Assembly (NCBI GenBank): GCA_018432935.1 | Contig: JAHDSF010000025.1 | Location: forward strand, 1-64,000 | Origin: Rhodospirillales bacterium | GTDB taxonomy: Bacteria > Pseudomonadota > Alphaproteobacteria > Rhodospirillales > Shumkoniaceae | Length of the DNA stretch: 64,000 nt | Reading direction: 5' to 3' | Shown: positions 1 to 8,436 of the stretch, piece after piece | Layout of the letters: every line of letters starts with the position of its first letter | Position numbering within the stretch: the first letter of the stretch is position 1 | Made by a program: the position numbers and the translations under genes | The notes under the pieces: model-generated | Databases searched by the model: none | Told to the model about the DNA's origin: nothing | What the model saw: the letters and a program-made list of their open reading frames with translations, nothing else

Positions 1-1982
1 ATGACGTAGGTGACGGCGGCACCGTTCACCCAAGCATCGTTGTTGAGGAAAATCTTGGCGTCGGTCGGCTCGGTGCTCTGCCAGTAGGGTTGCACATCGA
101 AGGCTTGCGCGAGGTTCAGCCCCGCCCGTTTGGTGGCCCCCATCGCCTGATGGTAAACGGGCCAGTTGGCGTTGCCGGTCGAACGGTCCTTGACGAACCA
201 AATGCCGGGCTTCTTGCCGAGAGGATTGGGCAGCGAGCCATTAACGCCGATGCCGGTATAGGTGATGACAGCAAAGCCTCCCGCCTGATTGACCGCGATC
301 CCGGTCGGCGTGATGGTCGCACCAGTTGCTGTCACCAGGGCGGCGATCTCGGGCGCGGAAAGCTGGGTGAAGCCACCCCAGGCCCAGGCGACGAAGTTGT
401 AGCCGCTGCTGTTGACGGAGCCGTCCGCGCTCGTGCCGAGGTCGAACCCCGCCGTTCCGAACGCAGTCAGGCATTGCGGCCGCGTCTCTTCAGCGTTGGT
501 CAAGTTGCTGAGGAGCGTTTTTCCGGCCCCACGAACCACGTCGAAGAGGTGATGGCTGGCCCCGGCATAGTCGCGCCCCTTGATCCACACCGGCCCCGGA
601 GCGCATTCGGTCGGGATCGTGCGGGCCGCCCCGTTGCCGGTCCACAGTGCGACGTCGAAGTGCTTGCCAGGATCGGCGATGGAGGGCTTTGGCAAGTTCT
701 TGGTACAAAGCGCCTTGAAGCCGGCCGTCATGGCGCTCGGCGCCTCGACGACTTCGAAGTACCCACCCGAATAGCTCTCAACGACGATGGTGTAGTAGCC
801 CCCGGTAATCCCGGTGAAGGCGACCCCCTGCGAAACGCCGTCCTTGAAGAACGTGATGGTTCCGGCATCCGCATCGTGCTCGACGCGGATCGTGCAGGCT
901 CCGGTCCATGCGGCGCCATAAGGCGCCCAGGAGCCGCCACCAAGGTTCTTCTGGCCGTCAGCGCGGTACGTCCACGCCGATCCCGCCGCTGCCCCGCCAA
1001 GCTGGACGGGCTGTGTCCACGGATACGTGCGCGTATCGACCACGGCGACACGGTTGTCGCTGTAGGCCCCGACCGTGAACTCAACGGCCCACTTGCCCGA
1101 AGGGTAGGCAATCGAGAGAGCGGCCTGTCCGACCGTCGATCCTGCGCTTGTCGGCGCTGCACGGCGAGCCGCCCGTGAGAGCCTCATCTGGGTTGCGTTG
1201 AGAAGCTGACCCCGCGCGACAGGGTCGAACCGCGCATACACATTCGTCGGCGTGTCGAGCGTCTGGACGGGTGCGTTCTGCGGCGTCCAGTCGTTGCCGT
1301 TCCCGCTCACGTCGTTGCCGAGATCGGCAGCGTTGGCAAAGTCGAGGTGGAAGCCGGTCGTGCCGTAGCTGCCAGCGTACCTCATCGGGTGCCACTTGCC
1401 GTTGGCGTCGAACCGGCCGAAGGCGGGCGGATCGAGAGCTTGGCCGTCGATGAACAGGATGTCCGCAAGACAGCCATCGAGCGAGTGCGACCCGGTCAGA
1501 TCGGGGCGGGTGCCGATGCAGTGCAGGACGGCGTTGTTGACCAGTTCGTCGGCATTGAGTGCTGGGTAGGAAGCCGCCGAGAACGACGTCTCCTGCACCC
1601 CATTGACGTAGAGCTTGACCCTGTTGGCGGCGGTCGCCTGGGTGGTGTCGAAGGCGATGACGAAGTGGGTCCACGATGCGGTGTCGCGAAACATCCTGGT
1701 CGTGTTGATGTACCAGCCGCCAGCGGTACTCTGCACCGTGAAGTAGTTGCTCGATCCGTCGATGTAGGCTTGGAAGATGCCCGACAGTCCCAGCACATGC
1801 TCGTGCTCTACCGCCGTGACCCGCGCCCGCCGCCACCAGAACGAAAGCGTCCACTTCTTGCGGTTGCCCCCGGCCTGGAAGGTACGGGTGAGGTACTGGC
1901 GGGACGCCGCCTTGAACTCGGCGGCAGACTTGATCTCGTAGATGCCGCCATGCTTGCGGAAGGGGGGCAGGACCAGGCTCAT
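1..1982 (-). CDS. Phage tail-fibre tip protein with LamG-like, SPRY-like and DUF7483 regions (partial, runs off the left edge)
   Basis: The minus frame is open from an ATG at 1982 to the window edge (at least 660 codons, C-terminus missing). Residues about 25-160 resemble a LamG/concanavalin jelly roll (a WTLSFWWRR strand, then WTHFVIAFDT and VKLYVNGVQ). A 'DVSGNGNDWTPQN' stretch follows, as is common in phage tip proteins. Next comes a SPRY-like segment (RVEHDADAGTITFFKDGV) and then a DUF7483-like part (VWIKGRDYAG... FVAWAWGG). Proteins of this build usually sit at the host-binding end of tail fibres. The start overlaps the stop of the upstream fibre gene by 4 bases (ATGA), which implies translational coupling. 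Domain names are from recalled family patterns; phage origin is well supported, receptor unknown. Confidence 0.72.
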   Translation of the reverse strand, partial: MSLVLPPFRKHGGIYEIKSAAEFKAASRQYLTRTFQAGGNRKKWTLSFWWRRARVTAVEHEHVLGLSGIFQAYIDGSSNYFTVQSTAGGWYINTTRMFRDTASWTHFVIAFDTTQATAANRVKLYVNGVQETSFSAASYPALNADELVNNAVLHCIGTRPDLTGSHSLDGCLADILFIDGQALDPPAFGRFDANGKWHPMRYAGSYGTTGFHLDFANAADLGNDVSGNGNDWTPQNAPVQTLDTPTNVYARFDPVARGQLLNATQMRLSRAARRAAPTSAGSTVGQAALSIAYPSGKWAVEFTVGAYSDNRVAVVDTRTYPWTQPVQLGGAAAGSAWTYRADGQKNLGGGSWAPYGAAWTGACTIRVEHDADAGTITFFKDGVSQGVAFTGITGGYYTIVVESYSGGYFEVVEAPSAMTAGFKALCTKNLPKPSIADPGKHFDVALWTGNGAARTIPTECAPGPVWIKGRDYAGASHHLFDVVRGAGKTLLSNLTNAEETRPQCLTAFGTAGFDLGTSADGSVNSSGYNFVAWAWGGFTQLSAPEIAALVTATGATITPTGIAVNQAGGFAVITYTGIGVNGSLPNPLGKKPGIWFVKDRSTGNANWPVYHQAMGATKRAGLNLAQAFDVQPYWQSTEPTDAKIFLNNDAWVNGAAVTYV

Positions 1983-2941
1983 GCCGCGGCCTCCTCGGCG
2001 ATCTCGGCGATGCACTTGGCGGCGCCATAGCGGGTAAGGCGGAAGAGGTGCACCTTGGAGCCGCCGGCCGCGTACTCGCCCGCGATCTTAGTGTAGCCGG
2101 AGAGCTGCAGGGTGTACGCGGTCGCGGTGTTCGCCAGGCGCAGCTCCATGATGCCGTCGCGGGCCGGAGCGTTGATGGCCAGGTTGCCCACCACCGTCCC
2201 CTCCTGCATCGCCCCCAGCAGCACGTCGGGCGCCAGGGTGCCGGAAACCTCACCAAGCTGGTACGGCGTCTGCGCGAAACCGGCGACGAGCGTCTTCCCC
2301 TCGTCGCTTTTGAGGATGTCGGGATCGGCATGCTCGTAGACCCCCTCGTGCTGGTGCAAGGCGGCGGCGTAGTTCTCGGGGTTCATGGCTGCCAGCGCGG
2401 CCTCGGCCCCCGCACGGGCGTTCTCGGCCCCGCTTCGATCTGCGGCTGCCGCAGCGGCGCTTGCCGAGGCTGCAGCCTCGGCTGCGAGCACGTCGGCTGC
2501 CTTCTCGTCGAGTTCGCCGAGCAGCTCGTCCGGCGAGGTGCCGCTGGAAACCGAGACCTTGACCGCCCGATCCGCCTTCTCCTCGACTTCCTGGATCATC
2601 ATCACAATGCGGTCGAGTTGCGTTTCGATCACATCCGGGAAGAAGCCCCCCTGGTTCTGCAGATCAAGGTCCTGAACCCTGTTCACGACCCGCAGGAGGG
2701 TGAGCCTTTCCCCCGCGGGCATGGCGGGGGGCGAGATCGGGTAAGTCACCTCGCCGCCCGCGGCCTGACCGACCCCGCTCACCGCGTAATCGGCGGCGTT
2801 GACCGGAAACAGCAGGCCGCGGCCGTCGGTGCGAACGAGTTGCAGTTCGGCTGGATCGAGCAACTTGAATGGGAACGGCCAAACGCGGGCATTTCCATCG
2901 GCTTTGTATGTGATTTTCGAAATAGTAGAGGCCAGTGTCAT
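1979..2941 (-). CDS. T7-type tail fibre N-terminal domain protein
   Basis: About 320 residues. Residues 1-125 match the T7 tail-fibre N-terminal domain, which attaches the fibre to the tail: an aromatic WPFPFKLLDP segment, a LTLLRVVNRVQDLDL strand and a helix with QLDRIVMMIQEVEEKADRAV. An Ala-rich helical section (about 145-200, likely a trimeric coiled coil) leads to a short C-terminal beta-rich part. An in-frame ATG lies at 2947, but GGAG at 2948-2951 is six bases from the ATG at 2941, so that start is preferred. It is coupled to the downstream tip gene. It is probably the last piece of a prophage or a domesticated tail module; nothing to its right is phage-like. Confidence 0.75.
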   Translation of the reverse strand: MTLASTISKITYKADGNARVWPFPFKLLDPAELQLVRTDGRGLLFPVNAADYAVSGVGQAAGGEVTYPISPPAMPAGERLTLLRVVNRVQDLDLQNQGGFFPDVIETQLDRIVMMIQEVEEKADRAVKVSVSSGTSPDELLGELDEKAADVLAAEAAASASAAAAAADRSGAENARAGAEAALAAMNPENYAAALHQHEGVYEHADPDILKSDEGKTLVAGFAQTPYQLGEVSGTLAPDVLLGAMQEGTVVGNLAINAPARDGIMELRLANTATAYTLQLSGYTKIAGEYAAGGSKVHLFRLTRYGAAKCIAEIAEEAAA

Positions 2942-2965
2942 GCTCATCTCCGACGACCAACCGTG

Positions 2966-2982
2966 TATGTTTAGAAAACATA
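2966..2982. promoter_or_regulatory. Perfect 7-bp dyad upstream of the tail-fibre gene
   Basis: TATGTTT at 2966-2972 is mirrored by AAACATA at 2976-2982 across a 3-base spacer. A second perfect palindrome, TCTCATGAGA, lies at 2991-3000. Both sit in the only AT-rich stretch between the tail-fibre genes and the neighbouring methyltransferase, and upstream of the fibre start. An operator for phage gene control is the natural reading, but no regulator is visible in the window. Confidence 0.4.
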
Positions 2983-3040
2983 AATCTCACTCTCATGAGA
3001 AAATGTCAACGTCCATTTTCGGTCCGGATCATCCGGGGGA

Positions 3041-3631
3041 TCAGATGTGTGCGAGCGCGGCCACCCCGGCAAAGGGGCCAGCGATGCGGAAATCAAGGAT
3101 GCGCATACCTACGCCGGCCGCCAACGCCGCGATCGCCTTTCTGTTGAAGATGCGGATGCGAACGCCGTGGCTGAGATGGAATGCCTGGTACACGAGGACG
3201 GCGGGAAGCGGAGCAGGAAACAGGATGGCTGCCCTGCCGTCCGCGCCAAGATGAGCCTCGATGGTGGCGAAGATCGTCACCGGATCGGGCACGAACTCCA
3301 GCAACCCGGCGCTGATGACGCGGTCGAAGGTCTCCCCGAGGCGGAGGCTTGCCGCGTCGGCGACCACCCCCTCGACGCCGGGCGGGAGGTTGCGAACCAT
3401 CGCCTCCACCAAGTCGACGCCGACCACGCGCCGGGCGCCCCGGGCCAGCGCCCGCCCCGCGTAAAGGCCAGCCCCGCATCCGAGATCGAGGACGCTCCGA
3501 TCGGCCAGCGAGCCTACCGCCGCGTCGACGGCCCGGGCCTCCCGCCCGCGGATCCACGACCAGGGAAAGCGTTCGCTGCGCTTGCGGTAGTCCGCCGCCG
3601 CCGAGTCGAAATACGTGCGCGCCTCGCCCAT
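3041..3631 (-). CDS. Class I SAM-dependent methyltransferase
   Basis: 196 residues. The SAM-binding motif I VLDLGCGAGLYAG lies at about residues 46-58, motif II with acidic VVGVDL at about 68-73, and a post-motif 'FDRVISAGLLEFVPDP' at about 105-120, typical of a small Rossmann methyltransferase. The N-terminal YFDSAAADYRKR resembles the start of many ubiquinone- or porphyrin-type methyltransferases, but the substrate cannot be read. Its start is only 7 bases after the stop of the ZIP transporter, so the two are probably co-transcribed. Short but apparently complete. Confidence 0.75.
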   Translation of the reverse strand: MGEARTYFDSAAADYRKRSERFPWSWIRGREARAVDAAVGSLADRSVLDLGCGAGLYAGRALARGARRVVGVDLVEAMVRNLPPGVEGVVADAASLRLGETFDRVISAGLLEFVPDPVTIFATIEAHLGADGRAAILFPAPLPAVLVYQAFHLSHGVRIRIFNRKAIAALAAGVGMRILDFRIAGPFAGVAALAHI

Positions 3632-3638
3632 TGCCGCC

Positions 3639-4412
3639 TCACCCCAGAACGACGTCGAGGAACATCATGGCCACCAGGCCGACGACGAGGCCGAATGTGC
3701 CCTCGATCTCGTAGCCGCGCCGATGAGTTTCCGGAATGATCTCGTGACTGACGACGAAGATCATCGCCCCTGCCGCAAACCCCAGCGCCCACGGCAGGAG
3801 GGACGCGGCGGCAGTTACGGCCGCAACTCCCAGCAACCCTCCCACCGGTTCGACCAACCCCGTCAGGAGGGCCACCAAAAAGGACCGGCGGCGTGAGTAG
3901 CCTTCGCCCAGGAGCGCGACTGCGACTGCCAACCCCTCGGGCATGTTCTGCAGGCCGATGCCGATGGCAAGGGTCGTGCCGTTGGCGATGTCGCCGCCGC
4001 CGAATCCCACGCCTACCGCGAGACCTTCGGGGAAGTTGTGGATCGTGATGGCCAGCACGAACAGCCATATCTTGCGTAGAGAGCCGCTCGCGAGGCCCTC
4101 CTGCCCCAAGATGAAGTGCTCATGGGGCACGACTTTGTTGATGTAGTGAATCGCGAGCACGCCAAGGATGATGGCAGCGATGACCAACAGGGCCGCCTGG
4201 ATCTCGGAGGCGCCGTTGGCGCCTGCCGCCCCAAGCCCAGGGATGATCAGCGAAAAGAACGATGCCGAGAGCATGACCCCGGCGGCGAACCCGAGGAGCG
4301 AGTCCTCCATGCGCCGCGAACGCCTGCGCATGAACAGCGCCGGCACCGCGCCCAGGCCAGTGGCGAGGCCGGCAGCGATGCTTGCCAGCAACCCAATCAT
4401 AAAGACGGACAT
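3639..4412 (-). CDS. ZIP-family divalent metal transporter
   Basis: About 257 residues from the ATG at 4412. The frame opens at 4490, but the extra 26 residues look non-coding and would precede TM1. Eight hydrophobic segments are visible. The two metal-site helices are plain: HNFPEGLAVG in TM4 and QNMPEGLAVA in TM5, the H..PEG and N..PEG pair that forms the metal path in ZupT/ZIP proteins. An E..PVGG motif lies in TM6. The loop between TM3 and TM4 carries PHEHFILG, a possible metal-binding stretch. Role: uptake of Zn, Fe or Mn across the inner membrane. Followed closely by the methyltransferase gene. Confidence 0.85.
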   Translation of the reverse strand: MSVFMIGLLASIAAGLATGLGAVPALFMRRRSRRMEDSLLGFAAGVMLSASFFSLIIPGLGAAGANGASEIQAALLVIAAIILGVLAIHYINKVVPHEHFILGQEGLASGSLRKIWLFVLAITIHNFPEGLAVGVGFGGGDIANGTTLAIGIGLQNMPEGLAVAVALLGEGYSRRRSFLVALLTGLVEPVGGLLGVAAVTAAASLLPWALGFAAGAMIFVVSHEIIPETHRRGYEIEGTFGLVVGLVAMMFLDVVLG

Positions 4413-4508
4413 CGACGAGAAGCCCCCCGCGAGACGCGCCAGCCACCGCAGGCGCCGCCCCAAGCATGCCGGAATCGGCGGCCGGGTCAAGCTCCGGGAG
4501 GGATGCCG

Positions 4509-5651
4509 TCAGGGCAGGGATTCACTTCCCTCGGCCATTGTGATCGACGCGCCCGGCGGCAGATGCGAGGGCCACCTCTGGCCACGCAGCATGCCTGATC
4601 CCAACGACATGGTTGCGGTCTCGGGCGTGAGCCCTGGCCAAAGCGGGCCAGCCAATCCCGACCCCGGGACCGCCATGGCAATCGCCAGTTCCTCGGCAAC
4701 CTGGTCGGCGAAACGGGCTTCCGAAAGGCCGGCGAGACCCGCGATGACGGCCTGAAGGTCCTTGACGTAGGCGGAGCCGCGCTCCGAATAGCCCGTCAGC
4801 GTTTCAACCAGTTCATGACTGTCCAGGGCAATCCCCTGCTTGCGCATCTCGGCCCGTCTCTTCCGGAACTCGCGGAACTTGGCCCCGGAATTCAGGATGA
4901 AGGCATGGGATGCGACCGAATCGAGGACGTGGCTGAAGCGTTCGATGAAAATCCGCTCTGAAGTGGCGGTAGCCCTGATACCGCGACGCGCCGCCGAGGT
5001 GCGCTTGCCGAACAGGGCATTTCCAAGCCGGGCGAAGCGCGACCGCCCCCAACCCGATTCGAGCGCCGCCTGCGCCAGCACGATCGGCAGCGGAATGACG
5101 TCAACCCGTTCGAGCAGCGCCACCGGGTCCGCATCGCAACCATAGCTGTCGCCGAGGCTCCGCAGCCACGGCGCCTCGTCGACCGAGAAGCCGTACTGCC
5201 ACGCCGCCGCCTGCAACCGGGCTCTTTCCGCCAGCAGCGCCTCATTGACCGCCAGCGCGGCGGGCAGCACCAGCCCGATGAAGACTTCCTTGCGGCGCTC
5301 GACCGTCATTGCCTCGTTGAGGTCGCCCGGGACCATGGCGAAGCCCAGACGAGGGATCTCCAATCGCTGCGCCGCCAGGATCTCGCCGAGGTCGATGCCG
5401 TGCGAGCGATAGGCCTCCTCGATGGCACGCATCGAAATCGGTCCCGCGCGAACCGATGCCTTGCTGTACCAGCGGTTCTCGCGCTCCTTGAGCGGCAGTT
5501 GGATGAGCGGGGTGTTGCCCGCCCCGGCAAGAACGAGGTCCGCCCGAGCGGGACCCAAGCCGAATCCCAGCAGCAGACTGGAGACCAGGCACGCGAGGGT
5601 CGGGCCCGTGGTTCCGTTTCCTCCGGGGCAAGCCGGCGTATCGTCAGGCAT
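4509..5651 (-). CDS. Glucosaminidase-domain (Bax-like) peptidoglycan hydrolase
   Basis: 380 residues with an N-terminal hydrophobic signal (LACLVSSLLLGFGLGPARA, about 19-37) indicating export. The central part is a mannosyl-glycoprotein endo-beta-N-acetylglucosaminidase-like domain: IVLAQAALESGWGRSRFA at about 190-207 carries the catalytic Glu, followed by GNALFGKRT and later GSAYVKDLQAVI. This matches Bax/FlgJ-type glucosaminidases that cut the glycan strand. The C-terminus is Pro/Gly-rich and likely unstructured. A periplasmic cell-wall remodelling role is inferred. The first-codon choice is uncertain because no strong Shine-Dalgarno sequence is visible. Confidence 0.78.
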   Translation of the reverse strand: MPDDTPACPGGNGTTGPTLACLVSSLLLGFGLGPARADLVLAGAGNTPLIQLPLKERENRWYSKASVRAGPISMRAIEEAYRSHGIDLGEILAAQRLEIPRLGFAMVPGDLNEAMTVERRKEVFIGLVLPAALAVNEALLAERARLQAAAWQYGFSVDEAPWLRSLGDSYGCDADPVALLERVDVIPLPIVLAQAALESGWGRSRFARLGNALFGKRTSAARRGIRATATSERIFIERFSHVLDSVASHAFILNSGAKFREFRKRRAEMRKQGIALDSHELVETLTGYSERGSAYVKDLQAVIAGLAGLSEARFADQVAEELAIAMAVPGSGLAGPLWPGLTPETATMSLGSGMLRGQRWPSHLPPGASITMAEGSESLP

Positions 5652-5780
5652 GGCGGATCTCCCGTCCCCAAGGCGGCCGTGTCACGCCTCCGTCGTGCAG
5701 ACGGCCGCAGCCTAGACATTGGGGCGGGTGGTCGCGGATGAACTCTGCGGACCGGGAGCTTCCGGGAAGGACGGGGCAAC

Positions 5781-7046
5781 CTATCGGGGTAGTCCGCCCT
5801 CCTTTGTGACAGGAACGGCGTCAGGGGGTTCCCGCATCAGGACGCGAAGTCGCAGGACGAGAAGAACGAGCGCGGCGCACACCGCAGTGACCATCCACAG
5901 CGCTGCCTGATAGCCGCCGGTCATCTCGGCAACCACGCCGATCGACAGCGGACCGAGCACTCCCCCGATCTCGGCCGCGGCGAAGAACATCCCCCCCACC
6001 AGCCCGGCGCGACCGGGACCGACCTCGCGAATCTCGATCAGGGTGAGAACCGCGACCGTCATCAGTCCGCCGCGAGCGATGCCCTGGGCAAGGAAGCCAA
6101 GCGCCAGAACCGGCTCGCTGACGCCGTGCAGGAGCAGGGTCGCCACCATGCCCGACAGGATCAGGCCAAGCAGGATCTGCAGTCGGCGCGAAGGGATGGC
6201 GAGTCGCGGAACCACCAGGGCCGACATGATGCCCACCAGCGCCGGCACCGAAGCCCAGTAGCCGGCCTCAGACAGCGTCATTCCGCCGCTGCGCAGGATC
6301 TCGGGCAGCCAGTTGTTGAGACCGTGATTGAAGAAAAAGATGCCGATGCTCATCAGCAGCAGGAGTCGCACCGCCGGGACCTGTAGGAGCTCACCGAACG
6401 CCTTGAGCTGCGGCTCCCGACCCCCTGCGGCAAGCCGCCCCTCAACGGATCGTGCGAGGGGATGCGCCGTCACCGCCCACCATGCCACGGCAGCAACCAG
6501 CACTCCGGCCGCGAAGAACAGCATCGCGGCTCGCCAGTCGCCACCGACGAGGGGCAGGACAATGCTGTTGGCCGACGACAGAACCACCACGCTGCCGAGC
6601 ACCGGACCCGTGATGTAGACGCCCATGGCGAAGCCGCGCTCCCGGCCCTCGAACCACAGGCTGATGAGCTTCGGAGCGCCGACCGAAATGAGCGGCCCGC
6701 CAAGGCCGAACACGCCGACCGCGAGAAGCAGACTGACGAATCCCTGGGCGAAGGCGCGCAAGGCTCCCGATGCGGCGATGATGAGGACGGCAAGAGCGAT
6801 CGCCCGCCGCGGTCCGACCCGGTCGAGGAGGATTCCGCAGGGAATGGCCGTGGCGATGTAGACGAGCTGCCATCCCCCCAGCACGGTTCCCATTTGGGCG
6901 CGGTCGAGTCCGAGATCTACGGCCACAGTATTGACGACCGGGGCAATTAAGACGGAGACAAGGCCGAAACAGTAATAAGCAAGCCATACCCCTGCGAGAA
7001 TGGCCCACCGAAAGGGGTGGCAAGAGGGGGAGATGCTGTCGCTCAT
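5781..7046 (-). CDS. MFS transporter
   Basis: 421 residues with about twelve hydrophobic segments split into two six-helix halves by a charged loop near residues 205-220. The loop between TM2 and TM3 has the MFS signature-like GILLDRVGPRRAI. The sequence is of the cyanate/nitrate-type or OFA-like group (COG2807/COG2223 style), so an organic or inorganic anion is possible, but the substrate is not determinable. Monocistronic on the minus strand with a 436-base non-coding region upstream. Confidence 0.8.
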   Translation of the reverse strand: MSDSISPSCHPFRWAILAGVWLAYYCFGLVSVLIAPVVNTVAVDLGLDRAQMGTVLGGWQLVYIATAIPCGILLDRVGPRRAIALAVLIIAASGALRAFAQGFVSLLLAVGVFGLGGPLISVGAPKLISLWFEGRERGFAMGVYITGPVLGSVVVLSSANSIVLPLVGGDWRAAMLFFAAGVLVAAVAWWAVTAHPLARSVEGRLAAGGREPQLKAFGELLQVPAVRLLLLMSIGIFFFNHGLNNWLPEILRSGGMTLSEAGYWASVPALVGIMSALVVPRLAIPSRRLQILLGLILSGMVATLLLHGVSEPVLALGFLAQGIARGGLMTVAVLTLIEIREVGPGRAGLVGGMFFAAAEIGGVLGPLSIGVVAEMTGGYQAALWMVTAVCAALVLLVLRLRVLMREPPDAVPVTKEGGLPR

Positions 7047-7482
7047 GAATCGGCCGTTCTCGGGAGGAAGCGATGGCGCGGAAGTCGGCAGAGTGCCTGG
7101 ATAGAGCAGGAAGGTTACGAAGAATTAACCATAAGCTCCCTTCCAAAAACGCGGGCAAGCGCTATATCCATCCCAACGGTCCCCCGTACAAGGGACGTGT
7201 CCCAGGCGGACCGAGTTCCGTTTGGGAAGCGCGTGGGTCGGCCCGGTTCTCCCCTCCCCCCTCGGACCGGGCCGACTTCCCGGGGCGTTCGGCGAGGCCG
7301 TCTGATCCCCCGGCCCGCCGATCGTCCCGGAACGCGTTCTTAAACTGTCACCGCGGCAGGCCGGAGGCAAGCCGGGGTTGTCCGGTAATCTCCCGAAATC
7401 GAAATCCACCAGCTCGCGGCGATGCATGCGCGGGTGCGGCGGGATGATGCCCGTCTGAGCGGACCGGAAGGCGCTCTCGCGA
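7047..7482. other. Non-coding interval between the HIT and MFS genes
   Basis: No convincing gene is present on either strand; the open frames here have no family features. The AT-richer part (about 7115-7165) is the likely promoter area of the MFS gene, though no clear -35/-10 pair was found. The only strong structure is the long inverted repeat at 7237-7276. Confidence 0.5.
7237..7276. repeat. 11-bp perfect inverted repeat
   Basis: GTCGGCCCGGT at 7237-7247 pairs exactly with ACCGGGCCGAC at 7266-7276 around an 18-base pyrimidine-rich loop. No T run follows on either side, so a classical terminator is not supported. It could cap the HIT transcript or lie in a long MFS leader. Confidence 0.5.
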
Positions 7483-7884
7483 TCAGCGCAACAGCGCGAA
7501 AAGGCGTGCGGTGACCGCATGCAGGGCGGCCGGCTCATAACGCTCGGGAGGGTCCTTGCCGCGGACGGGGCCAGGCCAGGACGAATCGCCGATGAAGCGG
7601 GCGATGACATGAATGTGAAGCTGGTCGACGGTGTTGCCAAGTGCACTGACATTCATCTTGTCGGCCCTGAACAGCGTCGAGACCGCCGCCGAGGCACGGG
7701 TGATCTCGGACATCAATGGAGAGTGGTCCTGCGGCACGACGTCGTGGAGTTCGCGCAGGCCGTCCCGCTGCGGCACCAGGATCAGCCAGGGGTACTCGCG
7801 GTCGTTCTTGAGAAGCACCAGGCTTACGGGCCAGCGTGTGATCTCGACCGTATCGTCCGCGAGTCGCCGATCGAGCGTGAACAT
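7483..7884 (-). CDS. HIT-family hydrolase
   Basis: 133 residues from the ATG at 7884, which is preceded by GGAAAGG at good spacing. The frame extends upstream, but that part crosses the divergent promoter. The motif GNTVDQLHIHVIARF (about 88-102) is the histidine triad. The first His of the triad is Gln, as in a common proteobacterial HIT subgroup; the two remaining His include the nucleophile. Such proteins hydrolyse nucleotide-phosphate bonds such as diadenosine polyphosphates or AMP derivatives. Divergent from the RpiB-like gene, sharing a 94-base intergenic region. Confidence 0.82.
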   Translation of the reverse strand: MFTLDRRLADDTVEITRWPVSLVLLKNDREYPWLILVPQRDGLRELHDVVPQDHSPLMSEITRASAAVSTLFRADKMNVSALGNTVDQLHIHVIARFIGDSSWPGPVRGKDPPERYEPAALHAVTARLFALLR

Positions 7885-7915
7885 CAGTCCCGCCTTTCCG
7901 CTCCGGCCGCCGGCC

Positions 7916-7943
7916 TTGCCGCACGGCTTCATCCGCGTATAAT
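7916..7943 (+). promoter_or_regulatory. Sigma-70-type promoter of the RpiB-like operon
   Basis: A perfect TATAAT at 7938-7943 with TTGCCG at 7916-7921 as -35 (16-base spacer). Predicted start is near 7950, leaving a short leader before the ATG at 7979 with a GAGAG ribosome site. The opposite HIT gene starts at 7884, upstream of this element. Confidence 0.6.
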
Positions 7944-7978
7944 CCGCCCGCCATCGAACTTGAGAGAACAAACCCATC

Positions 7979-8431
7979 ATGAAGATTTGCCTGGGCAGTG
8001 ACAGCGTCACCCATTTCGTCGAGGAAATCACGCGCTACGTGGCCGAGAAGGGGATCGAGACGGTGCCGTGCGGCGCCGTCGCCGGCCGCAAGGCCGACTA
8101 CGTAGACGCCGCCAGCGAGGTCGCCGAGAAGGTGGCCAGCGGCGAATGCGAGTATGGCATCCTGTTCTGCAACACCGGAACCGGGGTCACCATCGTCGCC
8201 AACAAGTTTCCCGGCGTGCGCGCGGCGATGTGCTACGACGCCTTCTCGGCCGAGATCAGCAAGCTCGCCAACAACGCCAACGTGCTGGTGCTGTCGATCC
8301 GCTACACCGGGGAACGCCTGGGCAAGGAGATCGTCGACAAGTGGCTGGCCACCGGCCCGTCGACCGAGCCGCATCGTGTCAACTTCCACCGCAAGACCGA
8401 CGCCCTCGACGCGCGGACGCGCAAGGCCTAA
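7979..8431 (+). CDS. RpiB/LacA/LacB-family sugar-phosphate isomerase
   Basis: 150 residues. MKICLGSDS at the N-terminus, then GILFCNTGTGVTIVANKFPGVRAA at about 60-83: this is the RpiB active-site loop with the catalytic Cys and the anion-hole GTG, followed by the conserved Asn. The family interconverts aldose and ketose phosphates (ribose-5-P, allose-6-P, galactose-6-P or erythrose-4-P). First gene of an operon with a TIM-barrel isomerase and a GNAT protein; the stop is 5 bases before the next start. Substrate is unknown; a four- or five-carbon sugar phosphate is plausible given the neighbours. Confidence 0.85.
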   Translation: MKICLGSDSVTHFVEEITRYVAEKGIETVPCGAVAGRKADYVDAASEVAEKVASGECEYGILFCNTGTGVTIVANKFPGVRAAMCYDAFSAEISKLANNANVLVLSIRYTGERLGKEIVDKWLATGPSTEPHRVNFHRKTDALDARTRKA

Positions 8432-8436
8432 GCGCC

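Noticed and set aside
90-1178. Long plus-strand open frames opposite the tail tip gene
   Set aside because: They are antisense shadows with Arg/Gly/Pro-rich, domain-free translations; the minus frame carries the phage motifs.
7483-7884. Loss of the first His in the HIT triad as a sign of inactivity
   Set aside because: Gln at this place is common in a proteobacterial HIT subgroup, and the nucleophile His is kept.
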